Source: Tretioscincus oriximinensis (taxonomy: Eukaryota > Chordata > Lepidosauria > Squamata > Gymnophthalmidae). From it: a stretch of DNA of 64,000 nucleotides. Below, piece after piece: positions 44,691-55,649 of the stretch (positions are counted from its first letter, which is position 1; the number at the start of each line of letters is the position of its first letter). The notes beneath the pieces were generated by a model. The model did no database searches and was not told where the DNA came from. It saw only the letters and a list, made by a program, of their open reading frames with translations. The position numbers and the translations under genes were made by a program. The stretch is from contig JAJVDF010000773.1 of the NCBI GenBank assembly GCA_022410635.1, forward strand, positions 316,902-380,901, in the 5' to 3' direction.

Positions 44691-47584
44691 TGGATAGAAC
44701 CCAATTAACAAATAAATGTATGTATATTAGAAATCTCCATCAGGCCTGGGATGTATTAAGTGTAAAAAGAATGGCAAAAATATTAAAAGATTCACAATTA
44801 AAGAAAAGGATAAACGAATTATAAGACGTTAATGGACATATGAAAATAAAAGACAATGAGATAAGAGATATTTTGGCAACATTTTACACACATTTATATA
44901 GAGAAAGGGCAGTACAAGAGGAGAATATAATCATAGATAAAATGATAAATGAACAAAATAGGAATTTATTAAATGCACCAATTACAAACGCAGAGATAGA
45001 ACATGCAATAAATACATTGAAAGTAGGGAAATCANCTGGCCCAGATGGATTTACTGCAGTTTTTTTTATAAAAAATTCAAAAAGGAAATCATACCAAATT
45101 TGGAAATCCTCTTTAACAAGGTATTTTTGATACAGGACATACCGGATACATGGAAAGAAACGGAGATTATTCCTATTTGGAAATCAGGAAAGCCAAAAGA
45201 AAGTGTGGAATCATACAGACCCATCTCATTAGCAAATGTGGATTATAAAATTTTTGCAAAGATATTGACTATGAGATTGGAAAAGTTGATTCCAAATTTG
45301 ATTAAAGAAGACCAATATGGATTTATTAAAGGTAGGAAGATTGAAGACCCAATAAGAAANGCGGTTAATGTAATAAATCATGCTAAGCTCCAAAAGAGGA
45401 AAGTAGCTTTGATAAAGTTAGATGTATACAAAGCTTTTGATTCAGTAAATCATCAATACATAACGAAAATCTGTGATAGGATAGGGTATGGATTAAATTT
45501 TACGAGAACAATTGGAAATTTATACAGGGATAATAGAGCAAGAATCAGGGTAAATTCAGGAGTTTCTGAATTTATCCAGATCAGGAATGGAGTAAAACAA
45601 GGATGTCCATTATCCCCACTGATCTTTTTGATGGCAATAGAACCTCTAGCAAATATGATCAGAAATAATAATATCAAGGGCTACAAATATGGGAGGGATC
45701 AATTAAAAATTAACTTATACGCAGATGATGCCCTAGTAATTACAGAAGATCCAATTAATACGCTACCTAGCCTAATTGCTGATATAAGTGATTTTGAGAA
45801 AATTTCAGGCCTAAAAATAAATATAGAAAAATCGGAAATTTTGATGTTGAATATAACTGGATTAGGAACTATGCAAAAATCAATATTGTATTTAGGAGTT
45901 AAAATAACAAAAAATCCAGAAAAGATTATTAAAGTAAACTATAAACTACTATGGAAGAAAGTTAAGAAGAAATTAACTACCTGGCCAATCAAAAGATGGT
46001 CACTAATATCTAAGGTAAGAGCTTACAAAATGATGATCCTTCCTAGATTCTTATATTTTTTCCAAACAATACCTGGACAAATACCTTTGAATATGTTTAA
46101 AGAATGGGAAAGGGAGATAAAGAAATGGCTTCTGCAGGATAGTATAAGAAGAATCCCTAAAAGGACTTTCTTTTCTACTCAGGAACAATTAGGTTGGGGA
46201 ATCCCCTGCTTACAAACCTATTGGGAGACATTTCAGTTTTGGAAAGCAGTAGAGTTGGAACATAGAGGAGAATACAAGGTAGTGAATATGGAATTAAGAT
46301 TAAATGAAATGGAAAACTTCACGCTTATGAAAGAGAATATACCAAGACAACAAACAAATAAATGGTTACCACCACTGACGGCAACTTGGAAAGTATGGTG
46401 TCAGATTCAGAGAAAATTTTAAATGGATTGCTATAAAATTGCCTCATTAAAGATTATTAATAATAAAGGAGAAGAAAATTTAGCAAAATATATACAGATG
46501 TTGAAAAGCAAAGGAATAAGAACTATTCAAGATTTATATGATGGCAGAGGCGTACCATGGACGATTGAGAGGTTGAGAGAGATGAGAGAAACACCACTGC
46601 AATGGATAACAGAAGCAGCAATATATAACTTTATAAATAAACCACTAATAATACAAAAAATGAGAGAGGCACTTTCGGATTATGAAAAATTAATATATAA
46701 AAAAACACAAGGAGAAAAATCATTAGTAGGAGTATTATACAGGCTAATAATTAAAGACAGATATAAGAATTATGACAGTATAAAACAAAGGTGGACACAA
46801 GAGTTAGATATGACTGATGAAAATTGGGAAGCGTGGAGAAAAGAATTTCTTTTAATTAAGTATAACAAATTCAGGGAAGGGGAATTGAAATTAATGACAA
46901 AGTGGTATAGGACTCAATATATATGCTCAATATATCACCATTATGTTGGCATTGTGGCATAGATATAGGGACCTATATGCATATGTGGTTTGAATGCAGA
47001 GAAGTTAAGAAGTTTTGGGAAGAGATTACAGGAGAACTTACAAATATACTCCAGGTAAATATTCCTGTTGTGAAAGAGGTCCTTATAGGAAATAAGAACT
47101 TAAGACAGATAGGGAGGGAAAATGTATATATACTTAAGCAAGGGATAAGGGCAGCCCATATTCAGATAGCAAGAAGATGGAAGGACAAAGATAAATGGAC
47201 CCAGGAAGCCTAGTACGATTATATGGCAGAAACTGTACTCTTTGACTTTTTAAGGGAAAGAAGGCTAAAAAGATTGGGAATTTAATCCCATCCAACATGG
47301 GAGGTAAAGTGGAGGGCCTTCATTTCCCACGTGATATTTCATAAGATGTATTCACCCACGGCATTTATAATATATTGGATTTTGGATTTGAAAAGATTTA
47401 CTTAAGAATTTGTTGGATATCCTCATGTAGGGGGGGGAGGGCAGGGGAGCACTCTTTGGTGTGGTGGTGGTATTTCTTTTTATTGTATGACATGCAATGA
47501 GTGATGGTTGGTTTCAACATATATATGTGTGTAATTATATAATGTCATATTTATATATACCAATAAAAATTTACTTTAAAAAAA
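44691..47584 (+). pseudogene. 5'-truncated L1-type LINE with ORF2 RT and C-terminus
   Basis: ORF2 of L1 LINEs reverse-transcribes the element at a nicked target. The copy begins after the endonuclease, in the pre-RT region. Frames in order: 44691-45070 (stop at 44822; GKSxGPDGF motif near 45030), a frameshift near 45060-45080, then a 440-codon open RT frame to 46422. In that frame are SYRPISL, KLDVYKAFD (catalytic D near residue 108), NGVKQGCPLSP and YADD (residues 207-210). One stop at 46420 and a frameshift near 46940 precede the C-terminal CWHCG...H...WFEC..VKKFW motif; the last codons end near 47283. A 3' UTR holds a G-rich run at 47433 and aataaa at 47562, then a poly(A). Dead, but clearly the youngest-looking L1 here. 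Confidence 0.93.
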
Positions 47585-47603
47585 ATGTATGAGACAAAAG
47601 GAT
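47585..47603. repeat. L1 target-site duplication, right
   Basis: Directly follows the A-rich tail at 47577-47584; 18 of 19 bases match 44672-44690. Confidence 0.88.
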
Positions 47604-48739
47604 AAATAGTCAACTTTTTGTTTTGTTTTTAATTAATTTTTTTATTTTAAAATTTTTTGAATTAACAAAAAAGCTTAACTCCAATATTTAATTTGAAACC
47701 AACAAGTTGTAACACTGTGAACAAACATGTGCAGCATCATAGTACAGATACATATTATTCAGTGTTAATATATCACATATTTCTAAGTATAAAGTTAATT
47801 CATAATAATAAAAATATCAATCGTTCGGTCAACACTTTGTGTGTGTTTTTATTGCTTTTTGTTGCTTATGTTTATCACCACTGTTAGAGTAATAGAGGGC
47901 TAGAACCCATAAATCTGTTTTTAAAAAATAATTTTCTGCTCCTGGCAAGCAAATCTCATAAAATTGGATAGAAGAGCCCTGCCCGTTCATTTGATTAATT
48001 TGGATATTGATAAATTCTGACAGCACTGTTTATCATAGATGGAAGTACTGCTTTAAAAGGAAAAGTTCACCATATCTTCTCCATTTCTTTATTTATTCCC
48101 CATTTTTCTGAAGACTGCACTGGTGTATGGATGTCAGACTCCTATTCTAAGATTTTTTTTGAATAGGACTCAGGGCAAAAAAGATCTGTGAACCTCAGAA
48201 CTTTGAAATTCATCAGCAACTAAATGACAAAAGAAGTAGGAGATTTCATGGAATAAAGACAAGCAATCATAATTGTCTCTATGGGGATATATAGTACAGG
48301 AACAACTGACGAAATAGCTGCATAAGATCAGAATCTGAACATTTGCTCATTTGCATGTACAAGCAATTGAAACAGATGCTGCTTTGTAATTGTAGCGTAA
48401 TAGAACATTCAGGTTGAATATTTGTAAGCACATTACTTTTGTAGTTTATTCCAAACATGGAGAATTCATTGTTATCAGAATAATTTGCCAGGGGATAGAT
48501 GGGTAAGATATTTAATGGGTTGTAAGGAGATGGAATTGGATCCTGACTTACAGCAAGACATACTTTGGCAATTATAATACAAAGGAAGTCATTGCTAAGC
48601 AGCTATGTGTGCATTTCCAAATCAAGATCTTGTTTTGTCTACTGAACAGAAATATTGGGACTACAAGAAAAGAAACTGAAGTTGTCTATTGCCCTAAGGC
48701 ACCATTCAAGTTACTGTTTCTTTTCATCCTGAAGGCAGT
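47604..48739. other. No gene recognised
   Basis: AT-rich, with a T-rich run at 47620-47660. No coding or repeat motif recognised. Confidence 0.45.
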
Positions 48740-49075
48740 AATATGATAGTGTGCATGTTTTCCAAATACCAGGGGACACTCCTTGGAAGCTGATGAGCAG
48801 AAGAATTAGGTCAGACAATGNCANGAGGGNCATTGGTCTTTGGAATTTATTTCCAGAAGGGGTGGTGGTAGGTAGCAGCATGGATAGCTTTAAGATAGGA
48901 TTAGACAATTCATGGAAGCCACCTGTATCAATAGGAGGTGGTNAGTTNGCCTTCACTGGAAGTCTTCAAACAGAGGCTGGACAGTCATCTGTCTGGGATG
49001 GTTTAATGAATCCTGCATTGAACAGGGAGTTGGACCTGATGACCCTGAAGGTCCCTTCCAACTCTGGACTTATCT
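48740..49075 (+). mobile_element. CR1 LINE 3' end, possibly two joined tails
   Basis: The first part (48770-48950) has ttggaatttatttccagaag, gggtggtggtaggtagcagc and gctttaagataggattagac. The second (48955-49072) has cttcaaacagaggctggaca, gggatggtttaatgaatcct and gaccctgaaggtcccttcca. Both are CR1 3' UTR types in plus sense. Several N bases lie at the join, so it may be one element or two. Short open frames across it are shadows. Confidence 0.88.
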
Positions 49076-49222
49076 ACCCAAGGTATGCAAGTTATGGAAA
49101 GCATTCTAGCTGCTAGTTGATGAGTATCGTTCCCAGTGATCATTCCAACTCCTTGAGTGCAAGAAAACTCATAGTCTGTGGCATTTCTATCCACTCTTTA
49201 AACTTTAAAAGGCACTGTGTAG

Positions 49223-49464
49223 CTTACAAAATATCGATTTCAGAGAAATAGCTGTGTTAGTCTAGCAGAAAGTCCAGCAAAGGAGCTAGCAGCACTTTGA
49301 GACTAACTTGAGAAAAGTGGTTGGCATAAGCTTTCGTAGACAGGTCTACTTCTTCAGATGCATCTGAAGAAGTAGACCTGTCTACGAAAGCTTATGCCAA
49401 CCACTTTTCTCAAGTTAGTCTCAAAGTGCTGCTAGCTCCTTTGCTGGACTTACAAAATATCGAT
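49223..49464. mobile_element. Palindromic PLE terminus insertion with 16-bp target duplication
   Basis: The flanks 49223-49238 and 49449-49464 are both cttacaaaatatcgat. Between them lie 31 bases that include gctgtgttagtct, then a palindrome at 49270-49451. Its left half is the standard PLE end in plus sense (gtccagcaaaggagctag to tctacttcttcagatg) and the right half its exact reverse complement, with the centre between 49360 and 49361. Both 91-bp arms match perfectly as read block by block. No coding sequence. It is a PLE end duplicated head-to-head and inserted as one unit. Confidence 0.93.
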
Positions 49465-49939
49465 AATGTAAGCCATTGTTGTTTTCACACTTCCAATGTG
49501 ATATTTATGAGCTCTTTAAAAATCTCTCTCATCCTTCTTTTTTCCTTGTGTTAATTAACAGGAAAGGGAAAAAATATAAGACATTTGTGTCCATCTGAAG
49601 AAGTGTTTGACTGAGGACATATCCACATGTAGGGGGGAAAGAGAGAGAAATCCGCANTCTGCAAGTCTGCAGATTTCATTGGGAAAAAAGAGGACGGAAG
49701 TTTTATCTGGAAACACANGGAGCTGGTGTGACACGATGCAACAAGGAGACAGAAGAAAAACTGATCTGTGCCTGCCGGGCCAGCTGTGCCCTTGCAGCCC
49801 TGTTGGCTGACATCCTCTCATGCTGCTTGTCTTCTTGCAAGGGAGGACATATGACAGGGCTGCATGCAACTTAACATGGAGATTTCACTGCCTTCACAAT
49901 GCAGATGGAAAAAATCTGCAATAGGAGATTCCTCTCTTA

Positions 49940-50237
49940 GGCCCTGTCCCCANTGACCCTTATTCTGGGTTATATCTAAGTACAGAGCTTGGTCATAAGA
50001 ACATAAGAAGAGCCATACTGGATCAGGCCACAGCCCATCGAGTCCAGCGTTCTGTGTCACACAGAGGCCCACCAGATGCACCTGGGCAGTCCAAACAGAG
50101 GAAAGCAAAATATGCTGCTCCTGTTCGTGACTCCCTGCAAATGGTATTTGGGGCCTGCCATGGCCTACACTAGCATGTAGATGGCACACTCCTATTCTGA
50201 GATATAGCCAAGAAGAGGGCTCAGTGGGGACAGGACC
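49940..50237. mobile_element. MITE (family of 9584) split by a CR1
   Basis: It begins ggccctgtccccantga and ends tcagtggggacaggacc, near-perfect inverted ends. The inner part (gggcctgccatggcctacac, tagcatgtagatgg) matches 9660-9710. A CR1 tail replaces the left half of its centre. Confidence 0.8.
49996..50149 (-). mobile_element. CR1 LINE 3' tip inside the MITE, minus strand
   Basis: Plus sense: taagaacataagaagagcc, ccacagcccatcgagtccag, acctgggcagtccaaacaga, then aaatggtattt, the same order as 27322-27482. It lies between the two parts of the 49940 MITE, so it is younger than that MITE. Confidence 0.88.
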
Positions 50238-51202
50238 ATATTGAAGATCTTCTCCAGATGCACAGCAAAGGCTAGCAAAGCCTCCATTTAACTATGTGGC
50301 CCAAAGAGGAAGTAAGTGGGACATCACATAGTGAGAAGGTTACAAGTTTGATATCATTTACTGATTATTGGCATGCCAATTCCACTCTGCAGCCAGAATT
50401 AATTCAGATAAGGGTATCTCTTTTTTAACTCTGCCTCTTTCATAATTTTATCCAGTTGTCAATTTATTGCATGAGAACGTGAGCATATTCATAAATCTGA
50501 GTTGGCTGGCTGTACTATTCTCTCCAATTACCACACTGATTTGGCCCAGCTGACTATACCACTTGTCAGTTTATACAGGATCTGAATAATGGCTTTATGA
50601 AGCTTTGAATGCACCATAAAAGCACATTGTCTGCTCAACACCATANCTTCATGATGCATTTGATTTACTGGGAAAGGGCGGCATCTGCATGGACACCATA
50701 CTGTTCTTCTGCTATGCCAATTTTGACTGATCTTTGATCTGAAGGTACAGAGAAAAAGACTCATGCAAATGGCATGTCTCTGCCTTAAGAACAGTGTTAT
50801 AAGAACAGCTAATCTTTAGTGCAAAGTTCATTTCTATTCTCCTCTTTTGTGCCAATCCTGTCATTATGTGTTGTGTTTCTTCCAACCTTTTCTTTTTTAT
50901 CCTTTTCCTACACACCTACCTTTGACCTACTTCTTTGCCTTTGAATAAGGTTTGGTTACTTGGCTGCAAATTTTATCCCAGTTCTCTTCATTCTAATAAT
51001 ATTGTCCTTTCTCCAGTCTTTTTCCATGCTTGCATTTTTGCTTTGTTTTTGTGAGTGCATTGCAGAAGTGTCTAATAGATGCTTTTTTTTTTAGTTGCTT
51101 TTTTTTGAGTTGCTCTTTGGAACTTCAGTACAGGCCTTTCCTCACTTGCTGTTGGAAAGCGTGCCCTTTTAATTCAGATCTGGAAACCTATCCTAGCCTC
51201 CT

Positions 51203-51346
51203 TAAGAACATAAGAACATAAGAAGAGCCATACTGGGTCAGGCCACAGCCCATCGAGTCCAGCATTCTGTGTCACACAGAGGCCCAGCAGATGCACCTGG
51301 GCAGTCCAAACAGAGGAAAGCAAAATATGCTTTCCTCTGTTTGGAC
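51203..51346 (-). mobile_element. CR1 3' tip ending in a snap-back hairpin (unit 1)
   Basis: Plus sense follows the CR1 tail through gcagtccaaacagaggaaag. Where the 27322 copy continues aaaatatgctgctcctg, here aaaatatgct is followed by ttcctctgtttggac, the exact reverse complement of the bases just before. The arms are 19 bp (51304-51322 and 51328-51346) with a 5-base loop. Confidence 0.88.
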
Positions 51347-52896
51347 CAAAGATCATGGAGGGTCACCATGAACATTTTGGTGGTACAATAAGATGCACTA
51401 GTGAAATGGACTTCTACATAAACTCAAGCATGGAGGCATGCACCTCTTGCATTTCTCTGTGCTTGGGATCATTTCCCTCAGTAGACGGTCTTCCCTCTAT
51501 TTCTACACATAGACTAGTTTGCGAGGATTGTTGCTAAATATGCATTGTCTTAGATGGCATTTTGTTAATCACTGAAATGCCACTTTCACAAGTGGTGCAT
51601 TGTATTTTGCATTTTGATGTCTCTTTTTTTGCCTCAAATACCTTCATTTTCAAAGTAGTATGCATGGCTTTCCTACCCCTTGCATATTTCCTTCTTCAAT
51701 CCGTGTACAACTGAGCTTTTATGTATGGAATATGCACTTACAAATGCACACGTACAATATGGGCATCACTGATTTCCATACTGATATCACCATATAGATG
51801 TATCCTAAGGAAAATGAGCTGGAGAATGACTAATAAAACAAGCTCTTGCAGTATGGCTACCACATATTCCAATTCTTATTGCGTGTCCCAGAAAATCATT
51901 TTGTGTCCCAGGTGGGGATCAGAGATTGTGAGGAGGGCAAAGCACACCCTCCTTGGTGCGGGCACCTTTTACCCATTTTTTAAAAAATCATTTCNCAAAG
52001 AGGAAGTAAGTGGGACATCACATAGTGAGAAGGTTACAAGTTTGATATCTTTTACTGATTATTGGCATGTCAATCCCACTCTGCAGCCAGAATTAATTCA
52101 GATAAGGGTATCTCTTTTTTAACTCTGCCTCTTTCATAATTTTATCCAGTTGTCAATTTATTGCATGAGAACGTGAGCATATTCATAAATCTGAGTTGGC
52201 TGGCTGTACTATTCTCTCCAATTACCACACTGATTTGGCCCAGCTGACTATACCACTTGTCAGTTTATACAGGATCTGAATAATGGCTTTATGAAGCTTT
52301 GAATGCACCATAAAAGCACATTGTCTGCTCAACACCATACCTTCATGATGCATTTGATTTACTGGGAAAGGGCGGCATCTGCATGGACACCATACTGTTC
52401 TTCTGCTATGCCAATTTTGACTGATCTTTGATCTGAAGGTACAGAGAAAAAGACTCATGCAAATGGCATGTCTCTGCCTTAAGAACAGTGTTATAAGAAC
52501 AGCTAATCTTTAGTGCAAAGTTCATTTCTATTCTCCTCTTTTGTGCCAATCCTGTCATTATGTGTTGTGTTTCTTCCAACCTTTTCTTTTTTATCCTTTT
52601 CCTACACACCTACCTTTGACCTACTTCTTTGCCTTTGAATAAGGTTTGGTTACTTGGCTGCAAATTTTATCCCAGTTCTCTTCATTCTAATAATATTGTC
52701 CTTTCTCCAGTCTTTTTCCATGCTTGCATTTTTGCTTTGTTTTTGTGAGTGCATTGCAGAAGTGTCTAATAGATGCTTTTTTTTTTAGTTGCTTTTTTTT
52801 GAGTTGCTCTTTGGAACTTCAGTACAGGCCTTTCCTCACTTGCTGTTGGAAAGCGTGCCCTTTTAATTCAGATCTGGAAACCTATCCTAGCCTCCT

Positions 52897-53040
52897 TAAG
52901 AACATAAGAACATAAGAAGAGCCATACTGGGTCAGGCCACAGCCCATCGAGTCCAGCATTCTGTGTCACACAGAGGCCCAGCAGATGCACCTGGGCAGTC
53001 CAAACAGAGGAAAGCAAAATATGCTTTCCTCTGTTTGGAC
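52897..53040 (-). mobile_element. CR1 3' tip with the same hairpin (unit 2)
   Basis: Second copy carried by the 1.7-kb duplication; arms at 52998-53016 and 53022-53040. It is not an independent insertion. Confidence 0.88.
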
Positions 53041-53692
53041 CAAAGATCATGGAGGGTCACCATGAACATTTTGGTGGTACAATAAGATGCACTAGTGAAA
53101 TGGACTTCTACATAAACTCAAGCATGGAGGCATGCACCTCTTGCATTTCTCTGTGCTTGGGATCATTTCCCTCAGTAGACGGTCTTCCCTCTATTTCTAC
53201 ACATAGACTAGTTTGCGAGGATTGTTGCTAAATATGCATTGTCTTAGATGGCATTTTGTTAATCACTGAAATGCCACTTTCACAAGTGGTGCATTGTATT
53301 TTGCATTTTGATGTCTGTTTCTTTTTTTGCCTCAAATACCTTCATTTTCAAAGTAGTATGCATGGCTTTCCTACCCCTTGCATATTTCCTTCTTCAATCC
53401 GTGTACAACTGAGCTTTTATGTATGGAATATGCACTTACAAATGCACACGTACAATATGNGCATCACTGATTTCCATACTGATATCACCATATAGATGTA
53501 TCCTAAGGAAAATGAGCTGGAGAATGACTAATAAAACAAGCTCTTACAGTATGGCTAGCACATATTCCAATTCTTATTGCGTGTCCCAGAAAATCATTTT
53601 GTGTCCCAGGTGGGGATCAGAGATTGTGAGGAGGGCAAAGCACACCCTCCTTGGTGCGGGCACCTTTTACCCATTTTTTAAAAAATCATTTC

Positions 53693-54500
53693 TTCACCAC
53701 TAGGGGGGTCTGGCAAGTGGGGCCATCTTCTGAAGGCACTGTCCCTAGGGTTGCCATATTTTGGCAGCTCAAAACCGGNACGGGGTGGTGTGGGGTGGTG
53801 CGTGCACACACATGAACGTGTGCGCGTGCGCACATGCGCACATACAGACGCTTGTAGAGACAGGCAGAACCTCTCTTCTGCTCTCACTACAAGCGTCTGA
53901 GTGTGCGCGCGTACGTAGCTGCTCCTTGGCTGGAGGCGGGCTTTCGCCCTGCTCTCAGGCAAGCGCGCCAGCTCCAGTGGAGCAAAAACGCCTGCGTTTG
54001 TGAGAGGAGAACAGAGCTGTCCTCCTGTCTACTGGAGGCGAGTTGGCTTTGCCTGAGAGCAGGGCGAAACCCTGCCTCCAGCCAAGGAGCAGCTACGGCG
54101 CACTCCGAGGGTCCTCCCAGGACCCCGAAAAGTGTTGCGCGCGCTGCAGCCGTCAGCTCTGACGGCTGCTTTTCCTTTAAAATCCTGCCTTTTTACATTC
54201 CCTGATGCAGCATCGGGGGATGTAAAAAGTCGGGATTTTAGCTCAAAACCCAGAGGGGACTATATTTTAGTCCCCCAAACTGGGATTGTCCCGGTTTACC
54301 AGGACGTATGACAACCCTAACTGTCCCCTCAGTAAAAAAAAAATCTCATGCATTTGAAAAAATTCTCTTAATATTTTTTTTAAAATTCACTGCATCACCA
54401 TTAGGGGCTTTGGCAACTGGGGCCACCCTCCCCTCAGTAAAAAATTAAAAAATGCAAATTTCTCATACACTTCAAAAAAATAATGTTAAAAAATTCTCAC
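53693..54500. repeat. Approximately 115-bp tandem unit, first copy split by a hAT
   Basis: The stretch ttcaccactaggggggtctg, gcaagtggggccatctt and, after the hAT, cccctcagtaaaaaaaaaat recurs at 54385-54470 as catcaccattaggggctttg, gcaactggggccacc and cccctcagtaaaaaattaaa. The second copy lacks the hAT. Confidence 0.6.
53746..54319. mobile_element. Non-autonomous hAT-like element
   Basis: It begins tagggttgccatattttgg and ends cgtatgacaaccctA, an inverted terminus. The flanks 53738-53745 and 54320-54327 are both actgtccc, an 8-bp duplication of hAT type. Inside is a large imperfect inversion: gctgctccttggctggaggc near 53910 pairs with gcctccagccaaggagcagc near 54080. CpG-rich and TG/CA runs are present. 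The open frames across it (for example 53903-54205) are not genes. Confidence 0.82.
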
Positions 54501-55649
54501 ACACTTTAGAAAATCTCATATGCTTTGTAGATTTCTCAGGCGGAGATTTTGAAGGTGTATGCATGTTGGTGTGTCATTTGCATATTCATGAATTTGCAAA
54601 TTAACATGAATATTAATTTAACCTAGTTTGGGCCTCAGAAAACCTGGTCAGTGTAAGAAAGAGAATGGGATATGGACAGAGAGGGAGTAAGGGTGTGGCC
54701 TGGATAAGGTGTGGGCATGGCTTTGGAGGGGGGAGGGGAAAGGAGGTTCTGAGAGTTTGGGATTGGAGATGTGGAAACTATCTTACGAGCAGGAACCTTT
54801 AGAATTGCATTCAGATAATCTCTAGGGCTTTTTCCTCATTCATTTCATAATATCCTTGCTCTTAAATCCTATGTTCTTTCAAGAACTGATGTTGCTGCTA
54901 ACAGAAGAATCATGCTATACCAGCATGATGTCATTAGGCCAGCTTGTTCTTGGGGACATTCCACCACTCCAGAAACTGCAGTGTTAAAGAAATATAACCA
55001 TGCCTATGTTTATTTCCCCAAATAAACGGTTTTGAAGGCTTAGATATAAAGCAATAAATAACTCTTAAAGTGAGCAAACTGTTTTGCCCTTCGTTAATCT
55101 TAACTTCCGTTTTCAGAGATCCATGGAAGAATCTTCTTATCTGTATTTCTTACCAAGAACAGGATTTGGGTAGATTACATGCTTCTGTGGAAGTAGGTCA
55201 GAGCCACTGCTGATATACTCAAGAGCATTATGTGAGTCAATACAGCCTTTTTGTAGCTATTCTTGGGATTTAAAGAGAAGATACAAAATTATGTGCTGTA
55301 AAATGGTGTCTAAAGCTGCACAGTNGGAAAATATCTACAGGTATCATTTTTCTTACTATTGTCCAAACCTCCTGNTGAATTTTTGCATTGTTGAAACAAA
55401 CATTTTGCTTCACATAGGACCTCCTTCAGTGGCCTAGTGGATAATAAGTTTTCTTTAAGGTTTCAATCCTGACATTAAAAAAACTTGATGTAAATTTTGC
55501 TATGAAGTTCCAATTAAATATAATTAGATGGACATATAGACTGTTTCTGCATAAATCTGCCTGTGTTTAGAATCAGTGGGTCTGGAACTTTCTCCAGAAA
55601 GGGNAGGAAGGGTCACTTTATTGATTTTCCTAAATCTCTTGGTGCCTGT
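54501..55649. other. No gene recognised
   Basis: AT-rich sequence. A purine-rich run lies at 54700-54745. No motif recognised. Confidence 0.4.

Larger units (their letters stand above)
50302..53692. repeat. Tandem duplication of a 1.7-kb unit
   Basis: Unit 1 is 50302-51994 and unit 2 is 51996-53692, separated by one N. Both begin caaagaggaagtaagtgg and end taaaaaatcatttc. They differ at only a handful of positions that I can see, such as gatatcattta versus gatatctttta near the start, a 4-bp gain in unit 2 near 53318 and two single-base changes near 53548-53562. Each unit has the same CR1 tail and the same hairpin. It encodes no recognisable protein. It could be a recent duplication or two haplotypes placed in series. 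Confidence 0.93.

Noticed and set aside
44609..44824. Open frame starting at 44609 as the true start of the LINE protein
   Set aside because: Its first codons lie in the flank and target duplication before the L1 begins at 44691.
50302..53692. LTR retrotransposon with two 1.7-kb LTRs
   Set aside because: The units are directly adjacent with no internal region and contain a CR1 fragment; they do not show LTR ends.
53903..54205. GC-rich open frame as an exon
   Set aside because: Lies wholly inside the hAT-like element.
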